DNA of 23,494 bases from UBA4644 sp964646225 (GCA_964646225.1 CAZYAD010000023.1:1-23494), one strand, 5' to 3'. Shown: positions 7,899 to 15,279, numbered from the stretch's first letter. Notes: generated from the letters alone by a model not told the origin. Program-made: numbers and translations.

Positions 7899-7933
7899 GC
7901 CTCCCCCTATCCCAGATCAGGAAGTGACTCCCC

Positions 7934-8611
7934 ATGTTTCGAATCATCGTTGCCGAGGATGACGCCCAGCTGCGGCAGCTGTTCTGCCGTGTGCTCACCC
8001 GCTCCGGCTTTTCCCCCCTCCCGGTCTCCGACGGGCAGGAGGCCCTGGAGCTGCTGAAAACCGAATATGTGGATCTCATCGTCTCAGATATCATGATGCC
8101 CCGGCTGGATGGCTACCGGCTGGTGCAGACCCTGCGGGAGCGCGGCAGTCAGATCCCCGTGCTGATGATTACCGCCAAGGAGCGCTTTGAGGATATGCAG
8201 CAGGGCTTTCTCTCGGGCACCGACGATTATATGGTCAAGCCGGTCAACCTCAACGAAATGATTCTGCGGATCAACGCCCTGCTGCGCCGCGCCCGGATGC
8301 TGTCCGACCGGCGGCAGACCCTGGGCAGCACCGTGCTGGAGTTCGATACCTTCACTGTCCAGCAGGGGGATAAAAGTCAGATTCTTCCCCAAAAGGAGTT
8401 CCAGCTGCTTTATCGGCTGGCCTCCTTTCCCGGACGGATCTTCACCCGCCAGCAGCTGATGGATGACCTGTGGGGCCCGGACAGCGAAAGCGACATCCAC
8501 ACCGTGGAGGTCCACATCGGCCGTCTGCGGGAGCGCCTGCGGGAAAACCCCGATCTGGAGATCGTCACCGTCCGGGGCCTGGGCTACAAGGTGGTGCGCA
8601 AACATGGCTAA
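7934..8611 (+). CDS. OmpR/PhoB-family response regulator
   Basis: This 225-residue protein has a receiver domain (about 1-118) and a winged-helix DNA-binding domain (about 128-223). The receiver has acidic residues E8, D9 and D10, phospho-acceptor D52, T80 and K102, so it should be phosphorylatable. The C-terminal domain has the usual PQKEFQLL and VRGLGYKV landmarks. It starts 36 bases after the PLP enzyme gene with an AGGAAG site. Its stop overlaps the kinase gene by eight bases, which ties the two as a pair. The pair differs from WalRK in that the kinase lacks PAS domains. Confidence 0.94.
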   Translation: MFRIIVAEDDAQLRQLFCRVLTRSGFSPLPVSDGQEALELLKTEYVDLIVSDIMMPRLDGYRLVQTLRERGSQIPVLMITAKERFEDMQQGFLSGTDDYMVKPVNLNEMILRINALLRRARMLSDRRQTLGSTVLEFDTFTVQQGDKSQILPQKEFQLLYRLASFPGRIFTRQQLMDDLWGPDSESDIHTVEVHIGRLRERLRENPDLEIVTVRGLGYKVVRKHG

Positions 8612-9635
8612 ACGCGGCCGCGGCCGGATGCGCTGGTTTTTCCTGTTCTGCTGCATCGTGCTTCTGGTGGCGGCGGTGACCGCCCTGACGGCGGTGCTGC
8701 TGTTCCTGCTGGATGTGACCACCTCCGAGACCGCCATTCTCATTCTTTGCCTGGCCTTCTCCATCGCCATGGTGGCCGGTATGCTGTCCGTGGTGCTGGG
8801 GCGGATGATCCTGTCTCCCATCCGCGGCCTGAGCCGGGCCTCCCGGCAGATTGCCGCCGGGGCGTTTGACCTGGATCTGACCTATACCGGCCGCATCACC
8901 GAGCTGCGGGATACCTACGAAAGCTTCCGCCTGATGGCCCGGGAGCTTTCCAACATCGAGACCCTGCGTTCGGATTTCATCGCCAATGTCTCCCATGAGT
9001 TCAAAACGCCCCTCACCGCCATCGAGGGCTATGTCATGCTGCTTCAGGATCAGGATCTTCCCCCGGAGGAGCAATCCGAGTGCATCCAGCGCATTCTGGA
9101 CAGCACCGGCCGCCTGTCCTCGCTGGTGAGCAGCATTCTGCTGCTTTCCAAGCTGGAGCACCAGACCGACCTGCCGGAGCCCACGCTGTTTTCGCTGGAC
9201 GAGCAGCTGCGGCAGGTGCTGGTGGGGCTGGAGCCTCTCTGGAGCGCCAAGGAGCTCCAGCTGGAGCCCGAACTGGAGCCTTTGAAATACTGCGGCAGTG
9301 ACAGCCTGCTGTACCATGTGTGGAGCAACCTGCTGAGCAACGCCGTCAAGTTCAGCCCGCCCGGCGGCGTGCTGCGGGTATGTCTGCTCCGCCAGGACGA
9401 CAGCGTGGCGGTGACGGTGTCCGATCAGGGCCCCGGCATGACCGCAGAGGTGCAGCGGCACATTTTTGACAAGTTCTACCAGGGCGATCCCTCCCGTCGG
9501 CAGGAGGGCTCCGGCCTGGGTCTGGCACTGGTCAAGCGCATTCTGGAGCTGTGCGGCGGCACCGTCTCGGTGGAAAGTGCCCCGGGCTGCGGCAGCGTGT
9601 TTACCGTCACCCTGCCCCTGACCCGCCCGGCATAG
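8604..9635 (+). CDS. Sensor histidine kinase with minimal extracellular loop
   Basis: This 343-residue kinase has two membrane helices (about 11-36 and 43-66) with only about six residues between them, then a HAMP region (about 67-118), a HisKA domain with NVSHEFKTPL (phospho-acceptor H131) and an HATPase domain with SNLLSNAVKFS, VSDQGPGM, FDKFYQ and GSGLGLALVK. The very short loop resembles intramembrane-sensing kinases, which detect membrane events or partner transporters rather than a soluble ligand. The ATG at 8604 overlaps the regulator's end; in-frame starts further upstream lie inside the regulator gene and would not add a domain. No partner transporter is adjacent. The stimulus is unknown. 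Confidence 0.93.
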   Translation: MAKRGRGRMRWFFLFCCIVLLVAAVTALTAVLLFLLDVTTSETAILILCLAFSIAMVAGMLSVVLGRMILSPIRGLSRASRQIAAGAFDLDLTYTGRITELRDTYESFRLMARELSNIETLRSDFIANVSHEFKTPLTAIEGYVMLLQDQDLPPEEQSECIQRILDSTGRLSSLVSSILLLSKLEHQTDLPEPTLFSLDEQLRQVLVGLEPLWSAKELQLEPELEPLKYCGSDSLLYHVWSNLLSNAVKFSPPGGVLRVCLLRQDDSVAVTVSDQGPGMTAEVQRHIFDKFYQGDPSRRQEGSGLGLALVKRILELCGGTVSVESAPGCGSVFTVTLPLTRPA

Positions 9636-9697
9636 ATGCTCTTTTTGCTGTTTTGTCGGAAATTGTTCTGATTTTTCACAATTTTCCCACTGCAAGC

Positions 9698-9726
9698 TTG
9701 ACTTTTTCCCAAATCGTGGGTACAAT
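9698..9726 (+). promoter_or_regulatory. Sigma-A promoter of the radical SAM gene
   Basis: TTGACT (9698-9703) and TACAAT (9721-9726) are 17 bases apart, 39 bases before the ATG. It shows that the radical SAM gene is transcribed separately from the kinase. Confidence 0.8.
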
Positions 9727-9765
9727 AGCTTTGTATGTTTCAAGTAAGAGGAAGATGTTACGATC

Positions 9766-10644
9766 ATGAGCAATCCCTATAAAACCCGGGTCGGCGGTGC
9801 CACCGTCACCATCTTTGTTCCCTATGACTGCGGCAACCACTGCCCGTTCTGCATCAATAAAAAGGAATACGCCGATATGACCGGCTTCAGTGTCGAGGCC
9901 ATCTGCGAAAGCATCCGCACCATGGACGACATCACCCCCGCATGTGATTTCGTGTTCACCGGCGGCGAGCCCTTCGCCGATCTGTCCGCGCTGCAAACCA
10001 TGCTGGATGTCATCCCCGCCACCCACAAGGTGTATATCAACACCACCCTCCCCACCCTCAACGGCGTGACGGAGGAGGACATTCTTGCCTTTGCCGAACG
10101 AAACCGGGACAAGATCACCTGCATCAATGTGTCCCGCCATCTGGTGAAGTATGTGCAGGAATCCGGCGATGGGCTGATCGCCCGGATGCCGGTGCCGGTG
10201 CGCATCAACTGCGTGCTGTTCCGGGACTACCCCCGGGAGCAGCTGGTGCCCTATATCCGCCGGATGCAGGCCCTTGGCCGTCCCATCCAGTTCCGCTTTG
10301 ACTACACCGATACCACGCCGGACAACCTGTATGACCGGGAGCACGACCACATTTTCCGCGACCTGTGCGCTGTGGCCCGCTACACCGGTCTGGACGGCTG
10401 CCGGATGCGCTGCGGCTTCCACTTCGATTTCGAGGGCCTGGAGCTGACCTATCACAAGACCTTGCCCTATTCCACCATCGTGGAGACCGGCGAGGACGGC
10501 GTTACCTACGATATCCTGTATGATATCCTCATCAAGCAGACCGGCGAGCTGCATTCCGACTGGACCGGCGTCCGGCTGGATGTGGAGGCCTACCGCAAGG
10601 TGGTCTTCGAGCCCTACGACCTCCGCTGGCTGGAGCGCGCCTGA
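9766..10644 (+). CDS. Stand-alone radical SAM protein of unknown substrate
   Basis: This 292-residue protein has the radical SAM cluster motif C22-x3-C26-x2-C29, with an aromatic residue (F28) before the third cysteine. The SAM-binding GGEP motif follows at 66-69. These imply a 4Fe-4S cluster that cleaves S-adenosylmethionine to a 5'-deoxyadenosyl radical. Three further cysteines (C201, C212, C216) lie close together in the C-terminal half, but no full SPASM or twitch cluster pattern is seen. It is monocistronic, with its own promoter and terminator, so there is no precursor peptide or pathway partner to hint at the substrate. I do not recognise the subfamily. The start has GAGGA about 13 bases upstream, rather far. 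Confidence 0.85.
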   Translation: MSNPYKTRVGGATVTIFVPYDCGNHCPFCINKKEYADMTGFSVEAICESIRTMDDITPACDFVFTGGEPFADLSALQTMLDVIPATHKVYINTTLPTLNGVTEEDILAFAERNRDKITCINVSRHLVKYVQESGDGLIARMPVPVRINCVLFRDYPREQLVPYIRRMQALGRPIQFRFDYTDTTPDNLYDREHDHIFRDLCAVARYTGLDGCRMRCGFHFDFEGLELTYHKTLPYSTIVETGEDGVTYDILYDILIKQTGELHSDWTGVRLDVEAYRKVVFEPYDLRWLERA

Positions 10645-10667
10645 TCCTTCCCCTCTGCCCGCCTATC

Positions 10668-10695
10668 GGCTCCCTTTTCACAAGGGAGCCTTTTT
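10668..10695 (+). terminator. Rho-independent terminator after the radical SAM gene
   Basis: A perfect 9-bp stem GGCTCCCTT (10668-10676) with AAGGGAGCC (10682-10690), a 5-base loop and a run of five T (10691-10695). It lies 24 bases after the stop codon. Confidence 0.9.
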
Positions 10696-10761
10696 GCTGT
10701 CCTTCGAAGTCTCCCGCAGACGGCGCCCTTTTCGCTGTCCCGGGCGGACACCGACTTTTTG

Positions 10762-10790
10762 TTGCGCCGTGGCCCCGGGTGTGGTATACT
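10762..10790 (+). promoter_or_regulatory. Sigma-A promoter of the SLH-like protein gene
   Basis: TTGCGC (10762-10767) and TATACT (10785-10790) are 17 bases apart and 43 bases before the TTG start. Confidence 0.6.
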
Positions 10791-10832
10791 GGAGCTACCA
10801 TCCCTTTTCCGTGCTTATCAGGAGGTGCCGCC

Positions 10833-12002
10833 TTGAAATACCGCAGACTGGTGGCCGCCGCACTGGCGGCCTGTGCCCTGTTCACCGGAGCCACCGTGCT
10901 GGCCGCCGGGACAGCCGCTGACCCGCTGGTCTCCCGTTCCTATCTGGAGACCGTCTTTACCACACCGCTGGAGACCTATCTCAACACCGCGCTGGATGCC
11001 GCCCGTGCCACGCTGGACAGCAAGGTGCAGGGCATCCAGACCACTGCCGAGGCCTATGCCCGGGAGCAGATAGCCCGCGCCTATGCCGATACCCTTGGCT
11101 CGGCCGTGCTGGCCCGTGCGGAGGAGCTGACAAACGGCCTGTCCCAGACTGCCCTCACCGCCGGAATGACCCAGCGCAGTCTGAAAAAGGGCGACCAGGT
11201 CACCGGCCCGGCGGGTGCCTGTGTCATGTTCATCTCCGGAGCAGGCAAGGTCATCGGCCCCGCCGGCTCCCAGCTCATCAACATCACCGCCGGCGGCATC
11301 CGCAAGCCCGGCCCGGCCATCCGCACCGGCATTCTGTATATGATGACCTCCGATGACGGCAGCGGCATCGAGGTCACCTCCGATACCGCCGTGGTGCTGG
11401 TGAAGGACGGCGCCCGCGCCGGTTATGAGATCTGCTATACCGCGTATGCCGACGCGCTGAACCTGCTGGGCCTGTTCCGCGGCACCGGATCGGGCTATGA
11501 GCTGGAGCGCAGCCCCGGCCGTGTAGAGGCGCTGGTCATGCTCATCCGCCTTCTGGGTGAGGAAAGCGCCGCCCTTGCAGGCGACGCTGTCACCCCCTTC
11601 CTGGATCTGAACATCTGGGCCGAGGGCAAGCAGTATGTGGCCTATGGCTACCGGATGCGCTATACCAACGGCACCGGAGCCACCACCTTCGGCCCCAATC
11701 TGGAAAGCGATCTGACCCAGTATCTCACCTTTGTCCTGCGGGCTCTGGGCTATCAGGACGGCGTGGATTTCGTCTGGAACACCACCAGCCGCGACCTGGC
11801 CCAGCGCCTCGGCCTGCTGACCGCTCAGGAGCTGGCGGCCATCGACCGGGATGGCCTCCGGCGCGACCATGTGGCGCTGCTCTCCTGGCGCGCCCTGTCC
11901 TGCCCGCTGAAGGATGGCACCGGTGTCCTGTCTGACCGGCTGGTGGCCAACGGCTGCTTTACCCGGGCCCAGCTGGAGTCTGCCGCCGCCCTGCTGTCCT
12001 GA
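10833..12002 (+). CDS. Secreted protein with SLH-like C-terminal repeats
   Basis: This 389-residue protein starts with a signal peptide (KYRR, a hydrophobic core, then an A-rich cleavage region near residue 25). An Ala-rich helical region follows (about 30-105). Next is a beta-rich Gly/Ala/Thr segment containing KKGDQVTGPAGACVMFISG and a later VTSDTAVVLV. The C-terminal part (about 205-350) resembles degenerate S-layer homology repeats: ALNLLGLFRGTGSGYELE, REALVMLIRLLGEE-like residues, FLDL..WA...VAYGY and LTFVLRALGY. I remember this domain order from Clostridia surface proteins. It probably sits on or near the cell wall, function unknown. The TTG start at 10833 is chosen because AGGAGGTG (10820-10827) lies five bases before it; the in-frame ATG at 10779 overlaps the promoter. 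Confidence 0.85.
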   Translation: MKYRRLVAAALAACALFTGATVLAAGTAADPLVSRSYLETVFTTPLETYLNTALDAARATLDSKVQGIQTTAEAYAREQIARAYADTLGSAVLARAEELTNGLSQTALTAGMTQRSLKKGDQVTGPAGACVMFISGAGKVIGPAGSQLINITAGGIRKPGPAIRTGILYMMTSDDGSGIEVTSDTAVVLVKDGARAGYEICYTAYADALNLLGLFRGTGSGYELERSPGRVEALVMLIRLLGEESAALAGDAVTPFLDLNIWAEGKQYVAYGYRMRYTNGTGATTFGPNLESDLTQYLTFVLRALGYQDGVDFVWNTTSRDLAQRLGLLTAQELAAIDRDGLRRDHVALLSWRALSCPLKDGTGVLSDRLVANGCFTRAQLESAAALLS

Positions 12003-12024
12003 GTCCGCGCCCGCCCTCCCCCTG

Positions 12025-12053
12025 TCACAATTTCCCGCCGCGTGAATAGGATG
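12025..12053 (+). promoter_or_regulatory. Weak sporulation-type promoter candidate
   Basis: CCCCTGTCACAATTTCCC in this gap closely resembles the sequence at the SigE/SigK-like site near 1366-1380. It is followed by AATAGGATG (12045-12053), a poor match to CATANNNTA, with AC 16 bases before it. The shared -35-side sequence is the main support; the -10 match is weak. Confidence 0.25.
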
Positions 12054-12087
12054 TGGTGAGAAATCTAACAAGGAGGGAACCTCTTTT

Positions 12088-12300
12088 ATGTACGGCAACA
12101 ACAACTGCAACTGCAACGGCGGCTACACCCCCTGCAACTACAATCGGGGCGGCTTCTTCTCCAATTATCAGCCCTTCTGGATCATCGTGGTCATCGCCAT
12201 CGTGGTGATCTGGGTACATTACGGAGCCAACGCCTGGGGCGGCAACGGCTGCGGAAACATGAACTGCGGCTGCGAGCAGGACTGCAATCCCTGCTGCTGA
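12088..12300 (+). CDS. Small Cys/Gly/Asn-rich single-span membrane protein (YjcZ-like architecture)
   Basis: This 70-residue protein has an Asn/Cys/Gly-rich N-terminus (two CN repeats, then GGYTPCNYN), one hydrophobic helix at about 30-45 (PFWIIVVIAIVVIWV) and a cysteine-rich C-terminus with six Cys in the last 16 residues, ending PCC. It has an excellent AAGGAGGG site ten bases before ATG 12088. The plan (Gly-rich head, single helix) resembles small YjcZ-type sporulation membrane proteins, but the cysteine-rich tail is extra; metal binding or disulfide cross-linking in a spore layer is inference only. It lies between the SLH-like gene and a strong terminator. Confidence 0.8.
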   Translation: MYGNNNCNCNGGYTPCNYNRGGFFSNYQPFWIIVVIAIVVIWVHYGANAWGGNGCGNMNCGCEQDCNPCC

Positions 12301-12366
12301 GCGGTGACATAAGCGCCTGCGGCTCCCACGGGATCCGCAGCCCGGCGGAAATCTCCGGTTTTCTGA

Positions 12367-12393
12367 AAAAGAGCGGCCTTTGGCCGCTCTTTT
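12367..12393 (+). terminator. Rho-independent terminator after the Cys-rich small gene
   Basis: GAGCGGCC (12371-12378) pairs with GGCCGCTC (12382-12389) around a TTT loop, extended by four A-T pairs, and followed by TTTT. It sits 66 bases after the stop and directly before the rny promoter. Confidence 0.9.
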
Positions 12394-12396
12394 GTC

Positions 12397-12425
12397 TTGA
12401 CATCTACTTTTGAACGCGATAAAAT
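12397..12425 (+). promoter_or_regulatory. Strong sigma-A promoter of rny
   Basis: A consensus TTGACA (12397-12402), a 17-base spacer and TAAAAT (12420-12425), 56 bases before the rny ATG. It begins three bases after the preceding terminator. Confidence 0.88.
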
Positions 12426-12481
12426 AAAGTGTAATATGTCCGTAATGGATTTATGCTTGAAAAACCAGGAGGAGTTATACC

Positions 12482-14041
12482 ATGCCAACGCTGCCGACAC
12501 CCGTCTGGATCGTGGCATTGTTGATCGTAGCCGCTGTCTGCGTCTTCGCAGGATATCTTTATCGTAAAAAAGTTGCTGAAAAAGAGATCGGTACTGCCGA
12601 GGAAGAGGCCAAGCGCATCATCAACGAAGCCATCAAGTCCGGGGAAGCCAAAAAACGTGAATCTGTCGTGGAAGCCCGCGAAGAAATTTTCCGCGCCAGA
12701 GCTGAAAACGAGCGGGAATGCAAGGAGCGCCGCGCCGAGGTCCAGAAGCAGGAGCGCCGCATCCAGCAGAAGGAGGAAACGCTGGAGCGCAAGCTGGAAA
12801 GCGCCGAGGCCAAGGAGGAAAAGCTCACCCAGAAGCTGAAGGCACTGGAGGAGCAGCGGGCCGAGCTGGAGACCCTGAAGGCCGGTCAGCTGGAGCTGCT
12901 GGAAAAGATCTCCGGCCTGACAGTGGAGGAGGCCAAGGCCCAGCTGATCTCTCAGGTGGAGGACGAGGCCAAGCACGATGCCGTGGCCAAGCTCAAGGAG
13001 ATCGAGCGTCAGCTGAAGGACGAGGCCGATGCCCGCGCCCGGGAGGTCATTTCCACCGCCATCCAGCGCTGTGCCGCCGATCACGCCAGCGAGGCCACCG
13101 TTTCGGTGGTGCCGCTGCCCAATGACGAAATGAAGGGCCGCATCATTGGCCGCGAGGGCCGCAATATCCGCACGCTGGAGACCCTTACCGGCGTGGATCT
13201 CATCATTGACGACACCCCCGAGGCCATCACTCTGTCCAGCTTTGATCCCGTCCGCCGCGAGGTGGCCCGCATCAGTCTGGAAAAACTCATCGCCGACGGC
13301 CGCATCCACCCCGCCCGCATCGAGGAGACGGTGGAAAAGGCCCAGCGTGAGGTGGAGGCCACCATCAAGCAGGAGGGCGAACGGGCCATCTTCGAGACCG
13401 GCGTCCACGGCGTCCATCAGGAGCTGGTCCGGCTGCTGGGCCGGATGCGCTACCGCACCAGCTACGGCCAGAATGTGCTGGCCCACTCCATCGAGGTATC
13501 CCACATTGCCGGGTTGCTGGCCTCTGAGCTGGGCCTGCCCCAGCAGCAGATCACGCTGGCCAAGCGGGCCGGTCTGCTCCACGATATCGGCAAGGCCGTC
13601 ACCCACGAGGTGGAGGGCAGCCATGTGAATATCGGCGTGGAGCTGGCCCGCAAGTACCGGGAGAAGGAGGATGTCATCCACGCCATCGAGGCCCACCACG
13701 GCGATGTGGAGGCCCGCACGGTGGTAGCCTATCTGGTACAGGCTGCCGATGCCATTTCCGCCGCCCGCCCCGGTGCCCGCCGGGAAAATCTGGAGGCTTA
13801 CATCAAGCGTCTGGAGCGTCTGGAGGAGCTTGCCGGCTCCATGCCCGGTGTGGAAAAGTGCTTTGCCTTCCAGGCCGGCCGTGAGATCCGCATTCTGGTG
13901 GATCCCGAGAAGATCCGGGACGACGATATGGTGCTGCTGGCCCGGGATCTGTCCAAGAAGATCGAAAACGAGCTCAATTATCCCGGTCAAATCAAGGTCC
14001 ATGTGGTGCGGGAGACCCGCGCCGTGGAATACGCCAAGTAA
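12482..14041 (+). CDS. rny: Ribonuclease Y
   Basis: This 519-residue endoribonuclease initiates mRNA decay and anchors the degradosome-like assembly at the membrane in Gram-positive bacteria. It has an N-terminal membrane helix (about 8-26), a long Glu/Lys/Arg-rich coiled coil (about 30-195), a KH RNA-binding domain (about 207-268) with GREGRNIR (223-230), and an HD domain (about 334-427) with the metal-binding LLHDIGKA (H367, D368). The C-terminal region ends in HVVRETRAVEYAK, the usual family end. Length and order match B. subtilis RNase Y. ATG 12482 follows an AGGAGG site. The gene is monocistronic, with its own strong promoter and terminator. Confidence 0.97.
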   Translation: MPTLPTPVWIVALLIVAAVCVFAGYLYRKKVAEKEIGTAEEEAKRIINEAIKSGEAKKRESVVEAREEIFRARAENERECKERRAEVQKQERRIQQKEETLERKLESAEAKEEKLTQKLKALEEQRAELETLKAGQLELLEKISGLTVEEAKAQLISQVEDEAKHDAVAKLKEIERQLKDEADARAREVISTAIQRCAADHASEATVSVVPLPNDEMKGRIIGREGRNIRTLETLTGVDLIIDDTPEAITLSSFDPVRREVARISLEKLIADGRIHPARIEETVEKAQREVEATIKQEGERAIFETGVHGVHQELVRLLGRMRYRTSYGQNVLAHSIEVSHIAGLLASELGLPQQQITLAKRAGLLHDIGKAVTHEVEGSHVNIGVELARKYREKEDVIHAIEAHHGDVEARTVVAYLVQAADAISAARPGARRENLEAYIKRLERLEELAGSMPGVEKCFAFQAGREIRILVDPEKIRDDDMVLLARDLSKKIENELNYPGQIKVHVVRETRAVEYAK

Positions 14042-14061
14042 AAACCGTACAGAATTACACA

Positions 14062-14095
14062 ACGCCCCGTGCGCATCGGCGCACGGGGCGTTTTT
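14062..14095 (+). terminator. Rho-independent terminator of rny
   Basis: A perfect 12-bp stem CGCCCCGTGCGC (14063-14074) with its complement at 14079-14090, loop ATCG, followed by TTTTT. It is 21 bases after the rny stop. On the minus strand it lacks a long T run, so it would stop tetR readthrough only weakly. Confidence 0.93.
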
Positions 14096-14100
14096 GTGTT

Positions 14101-14274
14101 TTTGGGGTTCGGCGCGGCCAAAGCGCTTATCGTTTTGCGATAATTCAGCAGGATGTTTTCGAACAATCCGATATAAGACGGGCGAATGTTCTGAACTTCC
14201 CTGTGCTCCCGCATATACGCAATAGCACCCCGGCGACCGCCTCTTATGAAAAAGTCCCGGATGTTATTGCGCAC
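14101..14274 (-). other. AT-richer tail downstream of tetR; possible small ORF or remnant
   Basis: On the minus strand a GTG at 14274 overlaps the last codons of tetR and opens a frame reading RNNIRDFFIRGGRRGAIAYM and onward, basic and with varied residues, unlike the Ala/Pro/Arg-rich shadow frames elsewhere. The frame does not stop before the rny terminator hairpin and runs into rny to 13987 (95 codons in all), which argues against an intact gene. There is no good ribosome site. It may be a decayed gene or the 3' remnant of one. I do not recognise the sequence. Confidence 0.25.
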
Positions 14275-14845
14275 GGCTTTCGGCCTTCAGTAACGCCATC
14301 ATGGCCGTGAAGTCCTGGGTCAGCATGCTTGATAGTTTCTCCTGTGGGAAGCTGCACATTCCGGTGGCGCATAGGGTAGCAATGCCATAGGTGTGGATCC
14401 AGGCGTGCTCGAAGAGGACCTTTGCATCCGGGAGAGACAGGCCATAGTCCTTTTGGATCGCCAGCAGGCACTCCTGGGCCACAATGCCCAGGTGGTCGTA
14501 AATGTCATCGAAGGAGCGCACATCGCTGTTCGGCGACATGAAGATCAGCTGGTAGAGATTGGGTTCCTCCCTGGCGAACAGGATCATCTGCATCCCCACC
14601 TGCTTGAAGATGGGCATATCGGCACCGGCTTTGTGAGCGTAGGAGGCAAAGCGCTCCATGGCTGCAAGCTTGACGGCGTCCTGCACCTCCTGCATGGAGC
14701 GGAAAACGGTGAAGATGGGGGTGGTGGAGGTATTCAGCTCGTGGCCCAGCTCCTTGGCGGTCAGCGAGGCGACGCCGCTTTGGGAGACGACCCTCAGGGC
14801 GGCGGCGACGATTTCTTCTCTTGTATATTTCGGCTTTGGCGGCAT
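14264..14845 (-). CDS. TetR/AcrR-family transcriptional regulator
   Basis: This 193-residue protein has an N-terminal TetR helix-turn-helix: YTREEIVAAALRVVSQSGVASLTAKELGHELN-type residues (7-40), then STTPIFTVFRSM (41-52) in place of the more usual ..LY.HF... The rest is an all-helical ligand domain; AWIHTYGIATLCATG (about 144-158) resembles the conserved helix of the WHG-type TetR C-terminal domain. Its ATG at 14845 has an AGGAGG site eight bases upstream; a longer frame from 15097 would overlap the promoter and the small gene upstream. It probably regulates itself through repeats in its own leader. No efflux pump lies next to it in the window, so its ligand and targets are unknown. Confidence 0.9.
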   Translation of the reverse strand: MPPKPKYTREEIVAAALRVVSQSGVASLTAKELGHELNTSTTPIFTVFRSMQEVQDAVKLAAMERFASYAHKAGADMPIFKQVGMQMILFAREEPNLYQLIFMSPNSDVRSFDDIYDHLGIVAQECLLAIQKDYGLSLPDAKVLFEHAWIHTYGIATLCATGMCSFPQEKLSSMLTQDFTAMMALLKAESRAQ

Positions 14846-14870
14846 AAGCGTCCTCCTTTGCAAAGCTATC

Positions 14871-14893
14871 ATTCTGTAATAGATATTCTGTAA
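14871..14893. promoter_or_regulatory. Putative operator: direct repeats of ATTCTGTAA
   Basis: ATTCTGTAA occurs at 14871-14879 and 14885-14893, spaced 14 bases. A near copy ATTCTGTCA lies at 14922-14930 and overlaps the -35 box of the tetR promoter. All three are in the same orientation. They lie in the tetR leader and promoter, as expected for autoregulation, although TetR operators are usually inverted repeats. Confidence 0.4.
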
Positions 14894-14903
14894 CGGTAGG
14901 TAC

Positions 14904-14931
14904 ATTATACCGCGTTTTGGGATTCTGTCAA
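14904..14931 (-). promoter_or_regulatory. Strong sigma-A promoter of tetR
   Basis: On the minus strand TTGACA (14931-14926) and TATAAT (14909-14904), both perfect consensus, are separated by 16 bases, 58 bases before the tetR ATG. The -35 box overlaps the stop codon of the small upstream gene (14928-14930). Confidence 0.88.
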
Positions 14932-15140
14932 GGGGGGGACAGGCGGTCGAGGGTATACGGGAAGCCCGAAAGGACGAGTTTCGTGTCGCCGGGTTCCCCA
15001 TCAAATCGCGTGCCGGAGGGCAGCTTGTCCCCCAGGGCCTCCGCAAGGGCCTCCAGGCAGCGGGTGCAGAGGGCAGCGCTGCCCTCGCGCAGAACATGGC
15101 GCTGTGCGCCGCAGATCATACATACACAGATTTGTTTCAT
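14928..15140 (-). CDS. Small four-cysteine (zinc-ribbon-like) protein
   Basis: This 70-residue protein has C-x2-C pairs near the N-terminus (MKQICVCMICGAQRHV, then CTRC at about 25-28), a spacing that fits a small zinc ribbon or rubredoxin-like knuckle. The C-terminal half (GDKLPSGTRFDGEPGDTKLV) is not recognised. ATG 15140 has a very good AAAGGAGG site seven bases before it. Its stop lies inside the tetR promoter, so tetR has its own start of transcription while readthrough remains possible. No promoter is obvious in the 139-base gap to the divergent portal gene. Its role is unknown; a DNA- or protein-binding adaptor is only a guess. Confidence 0.65.
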   Translation of the reverse strand: MKQICVCMICGAQRHVLREGSAALCTRCLEALAEALGDKLPSGTRFDGEPGDTKLVLSGFPYTLDRLSPP

Positions 15141-15279
15141 AGAAAAGCCTCCTTTTTCCGGCAGAATAGGGCAGGGCTGGGGAAAAGGCCAGGGAAGCCT
15201 TCCGGGAAGCGTGCATGGAAATGTTCATTGGGCATTTCCCGAAAAAGGGTGTTTGATGGACAAAAAAGGAGGTATGACC

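Noticed and set aside
12404..14062. 552-codon minus-strand frame opposite rny
   Set aside because: Antisense shadow of RNase Y; no family features and it begins in the rny terminator.
15217..15239. Inverted repeat GGAAATG/CATTTCC taken as a terminator
   Set aside because: No T run follows on either strand and the stem is only 7 bp with a 9-base loop; at most an operator, mentioned in a finding.
14917..15279. N-terminal extension of the portal gene in frame
   Set aside because: It overlaps the tetR promoter and the small Cys gene, whereas ATG 15280 has an ideal AAGGAGG site and the family-typical start.
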